This document shows positions 9,719-19,649 of a stretch of 64,000 nt of DNA, piece by piece (the stretch's first letter is position 1; every line of letters starts with the position of its first letter). The position numbers and the translations under genes were made by a program. The notes beneath the pieces are model-generated. The model saw only the letters and a list, made by a program, of their open reading frames with translations. It searched no databases and had not been told where the DNA came from. Source of the stretch: Shinisaurus crocodilurus (lineage: Eukaryota; Chordata; Lepidosauria; Squamata; Shinisauridae); contig CM037880.1 in NCBI GenBank assembly GCA_021292165.1, positions 180,627,085 through 180,691,084 on the forward strand. Direction: 5' to 3'.

Positions 9719-11552
9719 TCAAAGCATCTCTGACAGATGTCTGTCCAGCCGCACCTTGAATGCCTCCAGACTGGGAGAGCCCACCACCTCCCTAGGTAGT
9801 TGATTCCATTGTCTTATTGCTCTGACAGTCAGGAAATTTTTCCTGATGTTTAGGTGGAATCTAGGTTCCTGTAACTTGAGCCCATTATTCCGTGTCCTGC
9901 AAACTGGGATGAACGAGAAGAGATCTTTGCCCTCCTCTGTGTGACATCCCTTCAAATACTGGAAGAGTGCGATCATATCTCCCCTCAGTCTCCTCTTCTG
10001 AAGGCTAAACATGCCCAGTTCTTTCAGTCTCTCCTCATAGGGCCTTGTTTCCAGTCCCTTTATCATCCTTGTTGCCCTCCTCTGAACCCTCTCCAGTTTG
10101 TCTATGTCCTTCTTAAAGTGAGGTGCCCAGAACTGGACGCAGTACTCAAGATGAGGCCTAACCAGTGCCGAGTAAAGGGGAATTATCACTTCCCGCGATT
10201 TGGAAGCTATACTTCTATTAATACAGCCCAAAATTGCATTTGCCTTCTTTGCAGCCACGTCGCATTGCTGGCTCATATTCAGTTTGTGATCTACCACAAT
10301 TCCAAGATCCTTCTCACTTGTATTGTTGAGCCAAGTGTCCCCCATTCTGTAACTCTGCATTTGGTTTCTCTCTCCTAGGTGCAGCACTTGGCATTTATCC
10401 CTGTTAAATTTCATTCTGTTGTTTTCGGCCCAGCGCTCCAGCCTATCGAGGTCACTTTGAATTTTGTTTCTGTCTTCCAGAGTATTAGCTGTTCCACCCA
10501 ACTTTGTGTCATCTGCAAATTTGATAAGCATTCCCTGTACCTCCTCATCCAAGTCATTAATAAAAATGTTGAAGAGCACCGGGCCCAGGACCGAGCCCTG
10601 TGGTACCCCGCTCGTTACCTCTCCCCAGTTTGAGAAGGAACCATGATAAGCACTCTTTGAGTCCGATCTTTAGCCAATTGTGGATCCACTGATAGTTGTT
10701 CCATCTAGCCCACTCTTAGCTAGCTTTACTAATCAGGATATCATGAGGCACTTTGTCGAAGCTTTGCTGAAGTCAGGTATATAATGTCCACAGCATTCCC
10801 ACAGTCCACAAGGGAGGTTACCCGATCAAAAAATGAGATTCAGATTAGTCTGACAGGATTTGTTCTTGACAAATCCATGCTGGCTTCTAGTAATCACTGC
10901 ATTGTTTCAAGGTGCTTGCAGACTGACTTCTTTTATAATCTGCTCAAAAATCTTCCCGGGGATTGATGTCAGACTGACTGGCCTATAGTTCCCAGGTTCC
11001 TCCTTCTTGCCCTTTTTGAAGATGGGAACAACATTTGCCCTCCTCCAGTCGTCTGGCACTTCACCTGTCCTCCATGATTTCTCAAAGATAATAGACAGTG
11101 GTTCTGAGAGTTCTTTCTGCCAGTTCCTTTATTACTCTAGGAGCAGCTCATCAGGCCCTGGAGATTTAACTCGTTCAGAGTAATCAGGTGCTCCTTGACC
11201 ATTTGCCTATCAATCTCAAGCTGCAATTCTGCCCCTTCAGTCTGCACTTCGGTTTGCCAGGGGGGTTCATAGACCCTCTTTTGGGAGAAGACTGAGCCGA
11301 AGTAGGAATTGAACACTTCTGCCTTTTCTTTGTCTTCTGTTATCAATTTGCCATCCTCATTGCGTAGTTGAACCACAGTTCTTTCTTCTGTCTTTTACTG
11401 TGCATGTATCTGAAGAAAGCTTTTTGTGTGCTTTTAGCATTCCTCGCTAACCTTAGCTCATTCTCAGCTTTCGCTTCCTGACACTATTCCTGCAGTTCTG
11501 TGCTACCTGCCTGTACTCTTCCCCTGTAGCCTGTCCTTCCTTCCACTTCCTA
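9719..11552 (-). pseudogene. CR1 ORF2, reverse transcriptase and C-terminal domain, broken
   Basis: The C-terminal 286 codons are open (10,579 to 9,719) and include FNIFINDLDEE, the catalytic FADDTKLGG, the CR1-type RMKFNRDKCQVLHLG block, and a C-terminal domain with YCVQFWAPHFKKD, ERVQRRATRMI and IRQWNQLP. Just upstream GVPQGSVLGPVLFN is readable in another frame. Between 10,640 and 11,550 the RT N-terminus is scattered across frames: a piece with EKAEVFNSYFGSVFS lies at 11,137-11,376. Several indels there destroy the ORF. The catalytic Asp pair is intact. Confidence 0.88.
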
Positions 11553-12600
11553 TTACGTGTCCTTTTTTGTTTTCAGGTCATCTTTGAGTTTATTGTGAAG
11601 CCACATTGGCTTCTTCTGTTGCCCTCTGCCTTTTTTCCTTGTGGGAATTGTTTGCAATTGTGCCTTTAAAATTTCCTTTTTTAAAAACTCCCACCCCTCC
11701 TGGGCTCCCTTTCTCGTGAGAGTCACTTGCCATGGGATCTTACTAATCATTGTTCTGAGTTTGTTAAAATTGGCTTTCCTAAAATCCAGGGTACGTGTTT
11801 GGCTACACTCAGCTTTTGCTTCTGTTAGAATCAAGAACTCAAGTATAACATGGTCACTTTCCCCCAGAGTTCCCGAAACTGCCACTTTATCCACTAACTC
11901 GTCTCTGTTGGTTAGAGAGACTCGTCTCAGGTAAAGGATAGCCGATCCTCTAGTTCCTTCCTCCACTTTCTGTAGGAGGAAGTTATCAGCAGCACAGCTC
12001 AGGAATTTCTTGGAGGGGCCATGTTTGGCTGAATAAGTCTCCCAACAGATATCAGGGAAATTGAAGTCTCCCATTACTACCACATCGTGCCTCCTTGAAA
12101 CACTGGCAATTTGCTTTTCAAAAGTTCCATCCTCGTCTTCTCCTTGATTGGGTGGTCGGTAGTAGACTCCAACCGCCATGTTCGCTTTATTCTTTGCCCC
12201 CTTTATTTTAACCCAGATGCTCTCAATGGGGCTGTCAAGCTCCTCTTCCTGTATCTCTGTGCAGAGATACGTATTTTTAACATACAGTGCAACTCCACCT
12301 CCCTTTCTGTTGCTTCTGTTCCTTTTGAACAAGTTATACCCTTCAATTGCTGTATTCCAGTCATGGGAGTCATCCCACCAGGTTTCAGTTATCCCTATCA
12401 AGTCGTACTTGCCCTCATGTATCAAGAGTTCAAGTTCGTCTTGTTTATTGCCCATACTCTGGGCATTAGTATAGAGACATTGAAGACTATGTGCTTTATA
12501 GTCCGACTTTCCCCCTACATTTTGTGGTAGACTATCAATGGGCACCGCTGGAGCTGTTCTCTCCATTGTGGCATAGAGGCCTTCTTCCATTGGTACCCCC
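11553..12600 (-). pseudogene. CR1 ORF2, endonuclease (EEP) domain
   Basis: An apurinic-type endonuclease domain with its motifs readable in order: YTNAQSMGNKQDEL, GITETWWDD (catalytic Glu), GGGVALYVK, GVYYRPPNQ, VVMGDFNFPDICW (Asp/Asn) and ESDHVILEF (Asp/His). This domain nicks target DNA for target-primed reverse transcription. The frame is open from before the domain to 11,553, but the RT that should follow is in other frames. The open frame upstream of 12,600 is out of frame with the true ORF1 tail, so I start the domain there. Confidence 0.85.
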
Positions 12601-12657
12601 GAGTTTATGTCTCCCTCCCCTGTTGGATTCAGTTTAAAGCCCTCCTGATTAAGTTCC

Positions 12658-13657
12658 TCATGCTGTGTCCAAACACATTCTTCCAGTCCTTGTGAGGTGC
12701 AACCCATCCTTTGCCAGCAGTCCATCTTCCAGGAAGTGTAGCCCGTGGTCCCAGAATCCAAATCCCTCACGTCGGCTCCACCTTCGTAGCCAGTCATTCA
12801 CTCGGAGTATTTTTCTTTCCCTTTCTATGCCTCTTCCAAGTACTGGAAGGATGGATGAGAAAAACTATCTGGGCCCCGAAGTTCTTGAGTTCCCTTCCCA
12901 GCTCTTCAAAGTCTGCCGTGATTTCTTTGTAACTCCGCTTGGCAGTATCATTTGTACCCACGTGGAAGAGAAGAAAGGGGTATGTGTCGGTGGGCTGCAT
13001 GAGCCTCGGCAGCTGCTCTGTCACATCCTTAATCCGTGCCCCAGGGAGACAGCACACCTGGCGAGTCCATGGGTCTTCACGACATACTTTGGCTTCGATC
13101 CCCCGCAGGAGGGAGTCTCCCACTACGAGTACTCTTCTCTTCCTCTTGCTGTAGGCCTTGGTTTGATTGCCTCCACTCGACTGACCCTCAGCCTCTTGCT
13201 CGCTGTCACGTTGGGTGCCCGGTAATCCGTCCTCTGCAGGCTGTCCTCTGCTCCCGTCCTCAAGTACATGGAAGCGGTTCCATAGCTCCACTGCTTCCAC
13301 AGGCGCAGAGTGTCTTGTAGTTCTTCTGCTCCTAACAGTCACCCTTTTCCAGGGAGTTCCCCCTGCGTTATTTTCCCTTGCCTCTGCAGTCTCCGACTCC
13401 GCCTCATCCTGCAGTTGCCCTTCTGGCTCCTGTACTGTGCTTTGGTGCTGTAGATCCACCGTTCTGTCTAAGAACTCCTCGCTTTCTCTTATGTTCCTGA
13501 GGGTTGACACTTGCTGCTCCAGTCCTCTGACCTTTTCTTCCAACAGCGTGACCAGCTTGCACTTGTTGCATGTGTAGGCCATGTTGATCTCCGGCAGGAA
13601 AACAAACATTGCACACCCCTTGCAGGTCACCACCACTGCTGAGTCCTTTCCTTCCAT
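12658..13657 (-). pseudogene. CR1 ORF1 (zinc finger, coiled coil, SGNH esterase), frameshifted
   Basis: Starts MEGKDSAVVV at 13,657. Cys12, Cys15, Cys30 and Cys33 form a CX2C..CX2C finger. A short coiled coil (about residues 35-60) and an acidic, low-complexity linker follow. From about residue 175 there is an SGNH-hydrolase fold: GDSLL with the nucleophile Ser182, and GTND at 234-237. Near 12,857 the frame shifts. The rest (SSILPVLGRGIERE, NDWLRRW, FGFWDHG, LLAKDGLHL with the catalytic Asp/His) lies in the next frame and ends at a TGA at 12,658. ORF1 of this type binds nucleic acid and helps CR1 retrotransposition. One frameshift disables it here. Confidence 0.85.
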
Positions 13658-13680
13658 AGTGCTCTGTTTCTGTCTTCCTA

Positions 13681-13729
13681 GAATATATATATATATATAT
13701 ATATATGTTTTTTTTTGTTTTTTTTTTAG
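13681..13729. repeat. (TA)n and T-run in CR1 leader
   Basis: About 13 TA units followed by two T-rich runs, inside the 5' leader of the CR1 copy. It probably expanded after insertion. Confidence 0.9.
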
Positions 13730-13889
13730 GGACCTCCCCCTTGACCTCCCCTGCCGAACTCCGCTGCCAAACTCCTGTTTGCTCTCCCTGTTCGCTCGCT
13801 CTCTGGGAGCCTGCTTGCCTTTTCACAGTCCCAAAAACAGCTGGAGCCTCTCTCCTGTTGTGCTCCTGCTCAGCTGGGAGTCAGGAACA

Positions 13890-14777
13890 GGGTCTTGCCC
13901 TCCTTATCTGCCGGCGTGGTATGCTGTTTTCCCCCACGAGACTGCGCAGATTTTACTATGAGCGAGTTCGGGGTCGGATGGGAAAACAAGAATTTCGCTC
14001 CTTCCTCCTGGATCCTGTACATCGACTCCAGTCTCTTAGCTGTTGGTTTCGTAGAGACTGGGGTCTTCCAGGTTTCCTGCACCGTCTCCAGCAATGTCGG
14101 CAAGAAGGGAAGGAGCAAATGGTTGGACTGGGTGGTCTTTAGGATCGCATAGATGTCATCCTTAGCTTTCCCTTTCGCAGTTTTTGCCTCAACTCCCAGA
14201 GCTGTCACCATCCGGCTGACGTGCTCAGCGAAACTGCCCATATCTTCAGATGGGGAGATCGCTTCCTTAGATTCCACTTGCGCATCTGGGGAAGTGGAAT
14301 GGGAGGAGGAGACCACCGAGTCTGAGTCCGACAGATACGCCGATCCCGACGAGGAGTGAACCGCAACAGCAGGCACAAGAACTGGCTGAGCGGTCGATGT
14401 CAAGGCGGTAGGTTGTGTGACGGCGGGTGCTCGGGACACAGCCGTATCCCGTCGCGGTGTAGGTGTCCTGGATCTGCGTCCATGGAGTCGATCCCGAGGG
14501 GGCGAGCGCTGGTGGTGGCGATAATAGTCCTGCCTTCTCCAGTCTGGAGAGCCTTGGGATCGGGATCTGTAGCTCCTTGACCTCGAGTCCAAGACTGCTC
14601 CCAGAGGAGAGCTCACAGCTTGGTCTGGCGGTGTTTCCGGGCCTGCTTCGTAAAAGCCTGGCAGGTCTCCATTTTATGGCCTTGCCCCAGGCAAAGCAAG
14701 CACAGCAGGTGCTTGTCAGCAGGTGGGATTTTGGTCCCATACTGCTGACATTTTCGAAAGGCCGCCTTAAGAGGCAT
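13890..14777 (-). pseudogene. DIRS-B gag, N-terminal part (broken)
   Basis: Starts at the ATG at 14,777 (MPLKAAFRKC). The first about 55 residues match the start of DIRS-A gag, including PPADKHLLCLLCLGQGH, a Cys/His cluster (CLLCLGQGHKMETC) that may bind zinc. That frame ends at 14,613. The rest of gag continues in another frame from about 14,616, with an Arg/Ser-rich stretch, an acidic SDSDSVVSSSHS segment and the conserved block SLIVKSAQSRGGKQHTTPAD. The coding sequence stops matching at KEGKTL, where the CR1 begins. The break and the frameshift make it non-functional. Confidence 0.85.
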
Positions 14778-15809
14778 AGTTAGGAAAAAAGGATTATAGT
14801 CGAGAAGGATAAGATCGGGGGAGAGACGAGGATTTAGTAAGGATTTTTTTGAAGATTTTTTTTTTTTTTTTTTTGAAAAAGAAGTTATAGAATGAAAGAG
14901 AATCGATAGAAAAAGATATTCTGAGGAGAAAAAGTCTAGTAAAGTTATTTTAAAGGAGAACAAACTCAGCTACGATCCGAAGAAGGAGAAGAGAAGAACC
15001 CAAGAACTAGTAGTCGCAATGGCGGTCGAAGAGGAACTGAGGAGACGGGCGGGAGCCGCGCTAAGGAGCACGCGCAGGGGGAGGGGCTCCCGCCCAATCC
15101 ACCTCAGCTATAGAAATTTCCCGAACGATCTCAGCGCAGGCGCAGAGAACCCATATGTGTGTGATGCACAGAGACCACGAAGAAGAACACCTACTTGTTA
15201 CTTAGGCCGCAATCCTATGCCCTCCCAACCTTACCTGGGGGGGGGGATAGGATTATTCGGAGTCCCAGCTATGAGGTCTTGCGAGCTTGGAACTGGGACT
15301 CTGAACGTCGAGCCCCCGCTCCACCCCCCCCCCCCGTAGCTGGTGCAGAAAGAAATGCGCCGGCTGCCTCCCCGAAGTCACAAATCAGCCTCAGAGGGAA
15401 CGAAAAGGGGTGTTCCAGGGGGCAGGGAGGGGAGAAGGCTGGGGCTGATGGCTTACACCATATCCAAATGGCGCCCCGGCCTCCTTTCCTCCCCCTCCAA
15501 AGAGCTTCATCTAGACCAGGGGTCTGCAACCTTTAAGACATAAAGAGCCACTTGGACCCGTTTCCGACGGGGAAAAAAAACTGGGAGCCGCAAAACCATT
15601 GCGACATTTAAAACAAATATAACACTGCATATATTGTTTCTTATCTTAATGCTATATACAGGATCGTGCAGTCAGCTGTCAATCTGAAGAAAAAAAAGGA
15701 CTTTTTCACTTAACAATGTAAAATATATTTTTGCAAATTAATAGCTAATTAAAATATTTAATTTACCTGGTTAATGGGATTTTTCTTCACTCCCGCGCAG
15801 TGCTGCTCA

Positions 15810-15966
15810 CCCGCGCAGTGCTGCTTAGGCTGGCACCGGCTCCATCACTCCACCCCCTCGCATGCAGGCGGCCCTGACTTCACCAGGCACTGTACTAGCC
15901 AGGCCGCCTGCGTGCGAGGGGGGTGGAGTGACGGAGCCGGTGCCAGCCTAAGCAGCACTGCGCGGG
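15810..15966. repeat. Long inverted repeat, ~63-bp arms
   Basis: The arm from 15,810 (CCGCGCAGTGCTGCTTAGGC, TGGCACCGGCTCC, CACTCCACCCCCTCGC) is complementary to 15,903-15,966 with few mismatches, around a spacer of about 30 nt. An extra copy of CCCGCGCAGTGCTGCT lies just outside the left arm at 15,792. Confidence 0.85.
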
Positions 15967-16427
15967 TGAAGAACACACACAACTGCGTGGGAGTTGTGAA
16001 ACACACACAAAAAAAAGTACTAAGGAGCAGAGCTGATGGAGACAGAAGGAGCGGAGCTGATGGAGAATAATTTCTCAGAGTCCACTTCTAAACTTGTGTC
16101 TAAGGTGGGACAGACTGACAAGTGGGGGAGAGACTGTCCATGCTGCTAAATTCTGGCAAATGCAATGTTATGCGACAAAGTGAGAAGGACTGACAGATTT
16201 GGGGCAAAGCAGTAATTGAGGCGGGCACTGATAGTAATGGAGGGCTATGAAGGAGGGCAGTAGAAGGCAAGGCAGACTGGTATCCAGTAAGATCTCTGCT
16301 CATCTTATACAGGCAGAGCTTTATATTTTTCATTAAACTTAAAGCGGAGTTCCACCCATTTTTGAACATTATATGTATGTGTTCCCCTTTAAATGAGATT
16401 TTAGCAATGCAAACACTTTTTTTTTTT

Positions 16428-16715
16428 TGCAATGTACCTTTTTCATTCGTTATTTAGGGGCACTTCCTGGTAATGTACTTCGGCGGATTAAAAGCATTAC
16501 ATCCCGTAAAGCTCACTGAGAGGAGGCGGGGCGGAGGCAGAGCGCAGACATCCCAAAGCGCAGCTGCGAGATTTCGTCATTTGGCGATTCGCAAGGGCTG
16601 CTGGGATACATGAAGCTGCTATCCCAGCAGCCCTTGCGAATCGCCGAATGACGTAACCGCCGAAGTACATTACCAGGAAGTGCCCCTAAATAACGAATGA
16701 AAAAGGTACATTGCA
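16428..16715. mobile_element. Nested foldback element with 59-bp arms
   Basis: The outer arms 16,428-16,486 and 16,657-16,715 (TGCAATGTACC..CTTCGGCGG) are near-perfect inverted repeats. Inner arms around 16,575-16,609 and 16,620-16,654 (GGCGATTCGCAAGGGCTGCT) also pair. About 87 nt on the left side have no partner, so the palindrome has an insertion or loss on one side. It probably entered the hAT as a separate MITE: poly-T precedes it and poly-A follows. Confidence 0.8.
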
Positions 16716-16725
16716 AAAAAAAAAA

Positions 16726-17115
16726 AGACTGGGTCACTGGGGCCTGGGCTATGCTGGGGAGGGGTTGGTGCGCACTGCGCAGATGCGCGCCGCTGCCGCG
16801 CACTCTCCCCTAGCCGAGCCGGCGCCACGTGACGTCACGCCGCTCCTCCACTGTGCGCCCGCCCGCCGGCCTGTCGGCATCGCTATTGCCTGTCACCGGG
16901 CGGGCAGTGTGGAGCGGAGCGGCAAAAAAAAAAAAGACTGGGGCCTGGGCTATGCTGGGGAGGGGTTGGTGCGCACTGCGCAGATGCGCGCCGCCGCCGC
17001 GCACTCTCCCCTAGCCGAGCCGGCGCCGCGTGACGTCACGCCGCTCCTCCACTGTGAGCCCGCCCGCCGGCATCGCTATTGCCTGTCACCGGGCGGGCAG
17101 TGTGGAGCGGAGCGG
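16726..17115. repeat. GC-rich tandem duplication (two ~195-bp units)
   Basis: GGGCCTGGGCTATGCTGGGG ... GGGCAGTGTGGAGCGGAGCG occurs at 16,739-16,922 and again at 16,940-17,114. The units are separated by an A-run and differ at a few bases, plus a short GGCCTGTC loss in the second. Both contain CGTGACGTCACG, a CRE-like palindrome, and many CpGs. It could be an unmethylated or promoter-like patch, but that is speculation. Confidence 0.85.
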
Positions 17116-17370
17116 CGAACCTGTCACAGTCACCTCTCGGAGCCGCGGCAAAGGTTCCAAAGAGCCACATGCGGCTCCGGAGCCGCGGGTTGCCGACCCC
17201 TGATTCTAGACGGCTGAATACGGCCGTCTAGATGAAATGCAGGGCAGGAGGCGCGGCGGCGGCGGCAAAGGTCAATACCACCACACCTCACACCCTGCTT
17301 TGGATGCACGTAAGCCTCTGAGTTCAGAGGCTTATGTGCATCGAGGGCAGGGGCGATAGGATCACACTCC

Positions 17371-18250
17371 CCACCACATTTTCCCTTTATCATATGTATC
17401 TGGTGTATCTGAATCAGAGCGCAGAACAGGTTACAGTAAAAAGTTAATTCAGCATTTGTCACTGCTCTGGAAGATGCTTTAAATTTCCTCCTGTTTGTTA
17501 TGGACTCTTGGACATCAGTTTAAAAATCACCAGTTTAGAATGTTGCTAATTTTCAATCCTACAGATTCTTCATCAAGCAGAGGTATTCAGAACAAAACAA
17601 AAGTAGGTTTGCATTAGACAATTTATTACCACTATCTGGGTCAGACAGGTGCCTGTTTGTGCTTTCTTTTATGCTCAATAGGCTCACACTGGGCAGAAAA
17701 CCTAGAGTTTGTGTAAATTCATTTGTGAAACTAACAGAGTTCTGTTTTATTAAATAGAAACCACATTAAGGATTACTTGCCACAATTTTTTTCCAATGGC
17801 AGTTTGTAAAACTGGTGCACAGAAGGTTCATCTATTTAAAGAGAATAAAATGTTTGCACCATGAGACAGGTTTACCAGCATGGCTGGCTGAAGGGATGCT
17901 GGGAGCTGTATGACTTTTTTTCATCTAAACATGCATAGGATTGTGTCCTAACTGGGGTTTACCCATTTCCTGGACATATTTGAACTTCTGGAGTAATCCC
18001 AAAATCAAAACTGGAGGCAACGTACATACTGTCTAAATTGGATTATGGCTGAAATATTGCTTCTACTCTAGCTGACAAATTCACAATATTTTTTCCACAA
18101 GTTTCAGAAACAGAAGTGAAAATTAAAGCTCAGGTGCAATCACTATATTTACACCTGAAACAGGCTCAACTCCTACCTAAAAATTTGGTCCAGATACATT
18201 AAGTGCCTCAGAGACTCCACAGTTACTTGAAATATATAAAAGGGGAGGAG
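17371..18250. other. Non-coding; half of a Harbinger-like MITE at 17,870-17,955
   Basis: Unassigned AT-rich DNA except for GATGCTGGGAGCTGTA...AAACATGCATAGGATTGTG (about 17,870-17,955), the right half of the MITE family seen complete at 44,325 and 49,122. Confidence 0.6.
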
Positions 18251-18388
18251 ACCTTATCCAACTGAATGCCCTCCAGATGTTTTGGATTTGAAGTCCCATC
18301 AGCCTCAGCCAGCATGGCCAATGGACAGGAATGCTGGGCATTGTAGTCCAAAGCATCCGGGGAGTACCAGGTTGGGGAAGGCTGATCT
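18251..18388. mobile_element. hAT-like palindromic MITE
   Basis: GCCCTCCAGATGTTTTGGAT ... CCAGCATGGCCAATGG ... GGGCATTGTAGTCC ... CCAGGTTGGGGAAGGCTG. A member of the common family with degenerate left terminus. The target duplication is not readable. Confidence 0.75.
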
Positions 18389-18780
18389 AACATCTCTAAA
18401 CTGATGGAAGGAGGAACAGTGGAACCAATTCTTTTACTTAATGGAAAATGGTGACGCAAAAATGTAGCACAGCAGAATTTATGTAGCACAGCGACCTGCG
18501 GAAGGAGAGCTATACATTTTTGAAATAAAGGAATAGTGAGGAAAAATTCATACGAACGTACTGCACATCTAACAGATGTAAAGAAGAGGGACTGGAACAA
18601 CAAAGCGAATGCTGGGAGATGTGACTGGACTGTAGCAGCCTTACGCTGCATGACTTGGACCTGCCCCATAGCTAGGCAATTCTCTAAAATTAAATAATAA
18701 TTACAATAAAAAAGGTCCTTCAGGCAGATCCAAAAATATCACGTAAAGCCTTAGTACTCAAGCACATGCTAGGCATAACA
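18389..18780. other. Non-coding, nothing recognised
   Basis: No repeat or coding signal that I recognise. The minus-strand open stretch over 18,223-18,669 overlaps the MITE and lacks protein character. Confidence 0.4.
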
Positions 18781-18942
18781 GGCCTGTGGCTTACGCTGGC
18801 TCAGCTTGTCTGAGTGTGGAAAGCTAAGCAGGGTCAGGCCTGGTTATTACTTGGATGGGAGACCCCTCCTCTAGTTTCCTGCATTGAGCAGGGGGTTGGA
18901 CTCGATAGCCTTGTAGGCTCCTTCCAACTCTATGATCTATGA
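18781..18942 (+). mobile_element. 5S rRNA-derived SINE with CR1-like tail
   Basis: Full-length plus-strand copy: GGCCTGTGGCTTACGCTGGC head, AAGCTAAGCAGGGTCAGGCC (A box and intermediate element), ACTTGGATGGGAGACC (C box), then the CR1-like tail ending TATGATCTATGAG. The 5S promoter elements are well kept. Confidence 0.95.
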
Positions 18943-19448
18943 GACCGGGGGCCCTATCAAAGCTGTATGGATCCATGGAACTCCCTTTGCAGCAAGGAAA
19001 GACTAAACGAACAAAAATAAAATAAAAAATAAAAATAAAACTTGATTCTCTATAAGTGGGAAAGCAAAGTATTCCAAATATAGATGTCTGGGCTGTACAG
19101 TCAGCAGTATTGGCAACAGATGAAAGAATTGTATACAAGAGGAGGCAAACTGATGGAATTCCAACAAATCTTGTCATCTTCTTACAGTGTTATGCAGAGT
19201 AGGGCAAAGGAAAGACTTATGAAACATTCTTTCAAGCAGGAAAAAACCTCAGGGATCTTATGATTGAATGACTGCATACAATGGGGAGTGGCTTCTTATT
19301 TTACAGAAATATTGTGCTTAAAAGCCATAAAATAGAAATTAAAACACAACGAGATGTAGGAATTATCACAATATAAAAATCAGAGATATTGACCACTAAT
19401 TCCTAGAATATACATGTTAAATCCATTATATACATAACCAGGAAGCTC
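18943..19448. other. Non-coding, nothing recognised
   Basis: AT-rich with a short (AATAAA)n-like run near 19,015-19,040. Confidence 0.4.
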
Positions 19449-19525
19449 TTAGGGCACAGTCCTCTTCACGTTTAGACAGAAAAAAGACCTACAACTCCCA
19501 GCATGCCCCAGCCAACATCGTTAGG
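19449..19525. mobile_element. Left half of a Harbinger-like MITE
   Basis: TTAGGGCACAGTCCTCTTCA ... AGACCTACAACTCCCAGCATGCC matches the left arm of the element at 44,325. The right arm is absent and is replaced by sequence resembling the GGGTTCAGACAACA family (CCATGATGAGAACCCATGGG, about 19,545-19,615). Confidence 0.65.
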
Positions 19526-19649
19526 GTTCTTTTCTTCTTCAAACAACCCATGATGAGAACCCATGGGCTGTTCTTGGGTTTGTTTTACCCACGGTGGTGT
19601 CCGAACCCGGACGACCGATAATATATTACTGACAAACTCAGTTTCCATT

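Larger units (their letters stand above)
9629..13889 (-). mobile_element. CR1 LINE, near full length but mutated, nested in DIRS-B
   Basis: The 3' end (left) shows the CR1 signature: tandem TCATAGAA repeats at 9,629-9,652, next to GAGTTGGAAGGGGCCTACAA. Upstream on the minus strand are the RT, endonuclease and ORF1 (esterase) regions, then a 5' leader with (TA)n and a T-run (13,681-13,729). The 5' boundary is where DIRS gag homology resumes, near 13,889. I see no clear target duplication, which is usual for CR1. Length about 4.26 kb, close to full-length CR1. Frameshifts in both ORFs mean it cannot move by itself. Confidence 0.93.
9103..15187 (-). mobile_element. DIRS-B: decayed DIRS retrotransposon split by a CR1
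   Basis: The 5' end is the right terminus at 15,187 (..GACCACGAAGAAGAA), with an inverted-repeat body GGGCGGGAGCCGCGCTAAGG from about 15,013. Reading leftwards come a poly-A tract (minus strand, 14,856-14,874), then gag to 13,890. Gag resumes at 9,628 after the CR1 and continues to the N gap. RT, recombinase and the left end are not in the window; the gap hides whether they exist. Gag is clearly related to that of DIRS-A but diverged and frameshifted, so this is an older, separate copy. Confidence 0.9.
15517..17203. mobile_element. hAT-like element carrying nested palindromes
   Basis: Left terminus CAGGGGTCTGCAACCTTTAA and right terminus ..CGGGTTGCCGACCCCTG are inverted repeats. The subterminal AAAGAGCCAC occurs at both ends in opposite context. 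The flanks ATCTAGAC (15,509-15,516) and TTCTAGAC (17,204-17,211) look like an 8-bp target duplication with one change. No transposase ORF is present. The inside is not hAT-like: it holds a 15,810-15,966 palindrome, a 16,428-16,715 palindrome and a GC-rich tandem pair. It is therefore a non-autonomous composite. Confidence 0.8.
15203..17370. mobile_element. Palindromic transposon interrupted by a hAT element
   Basis: The left half (15,203-15,516) starts near CCGCAATCCTATGCCC. The right half (17,204-17,370) ends GGGGCGATAGGATCACACTC. Between them lies the hAT at 15,517. In two other members of this family (21,108-21,450 and 51,090-51,532) the corresponding halves are joined by a short palindromic centre built on CTAGA. 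Here that centre is CTAGACGGCTGAATACGGCC, continuing GTCTAG, with the hAT placed at its left edge. All members carry a TAAGCCTC...GAGGCTTA foldback near one end. The superfamily is not identified. Confidence 0.75.

Noticed and set aside
13404..13826. ORF with an Ile/Tyr repeat (..IYIYIYIY..)
   Set aside because: It is the TA microsatellite in the CR1 leader read through, in the wrong frame for ORF1.
18781..18942. Functional 5S rRNA gene
   Set aside because: Only the internal promoter part resembles 5S rRNA; the 3' half is the CR1-like tail. It is a SINE.
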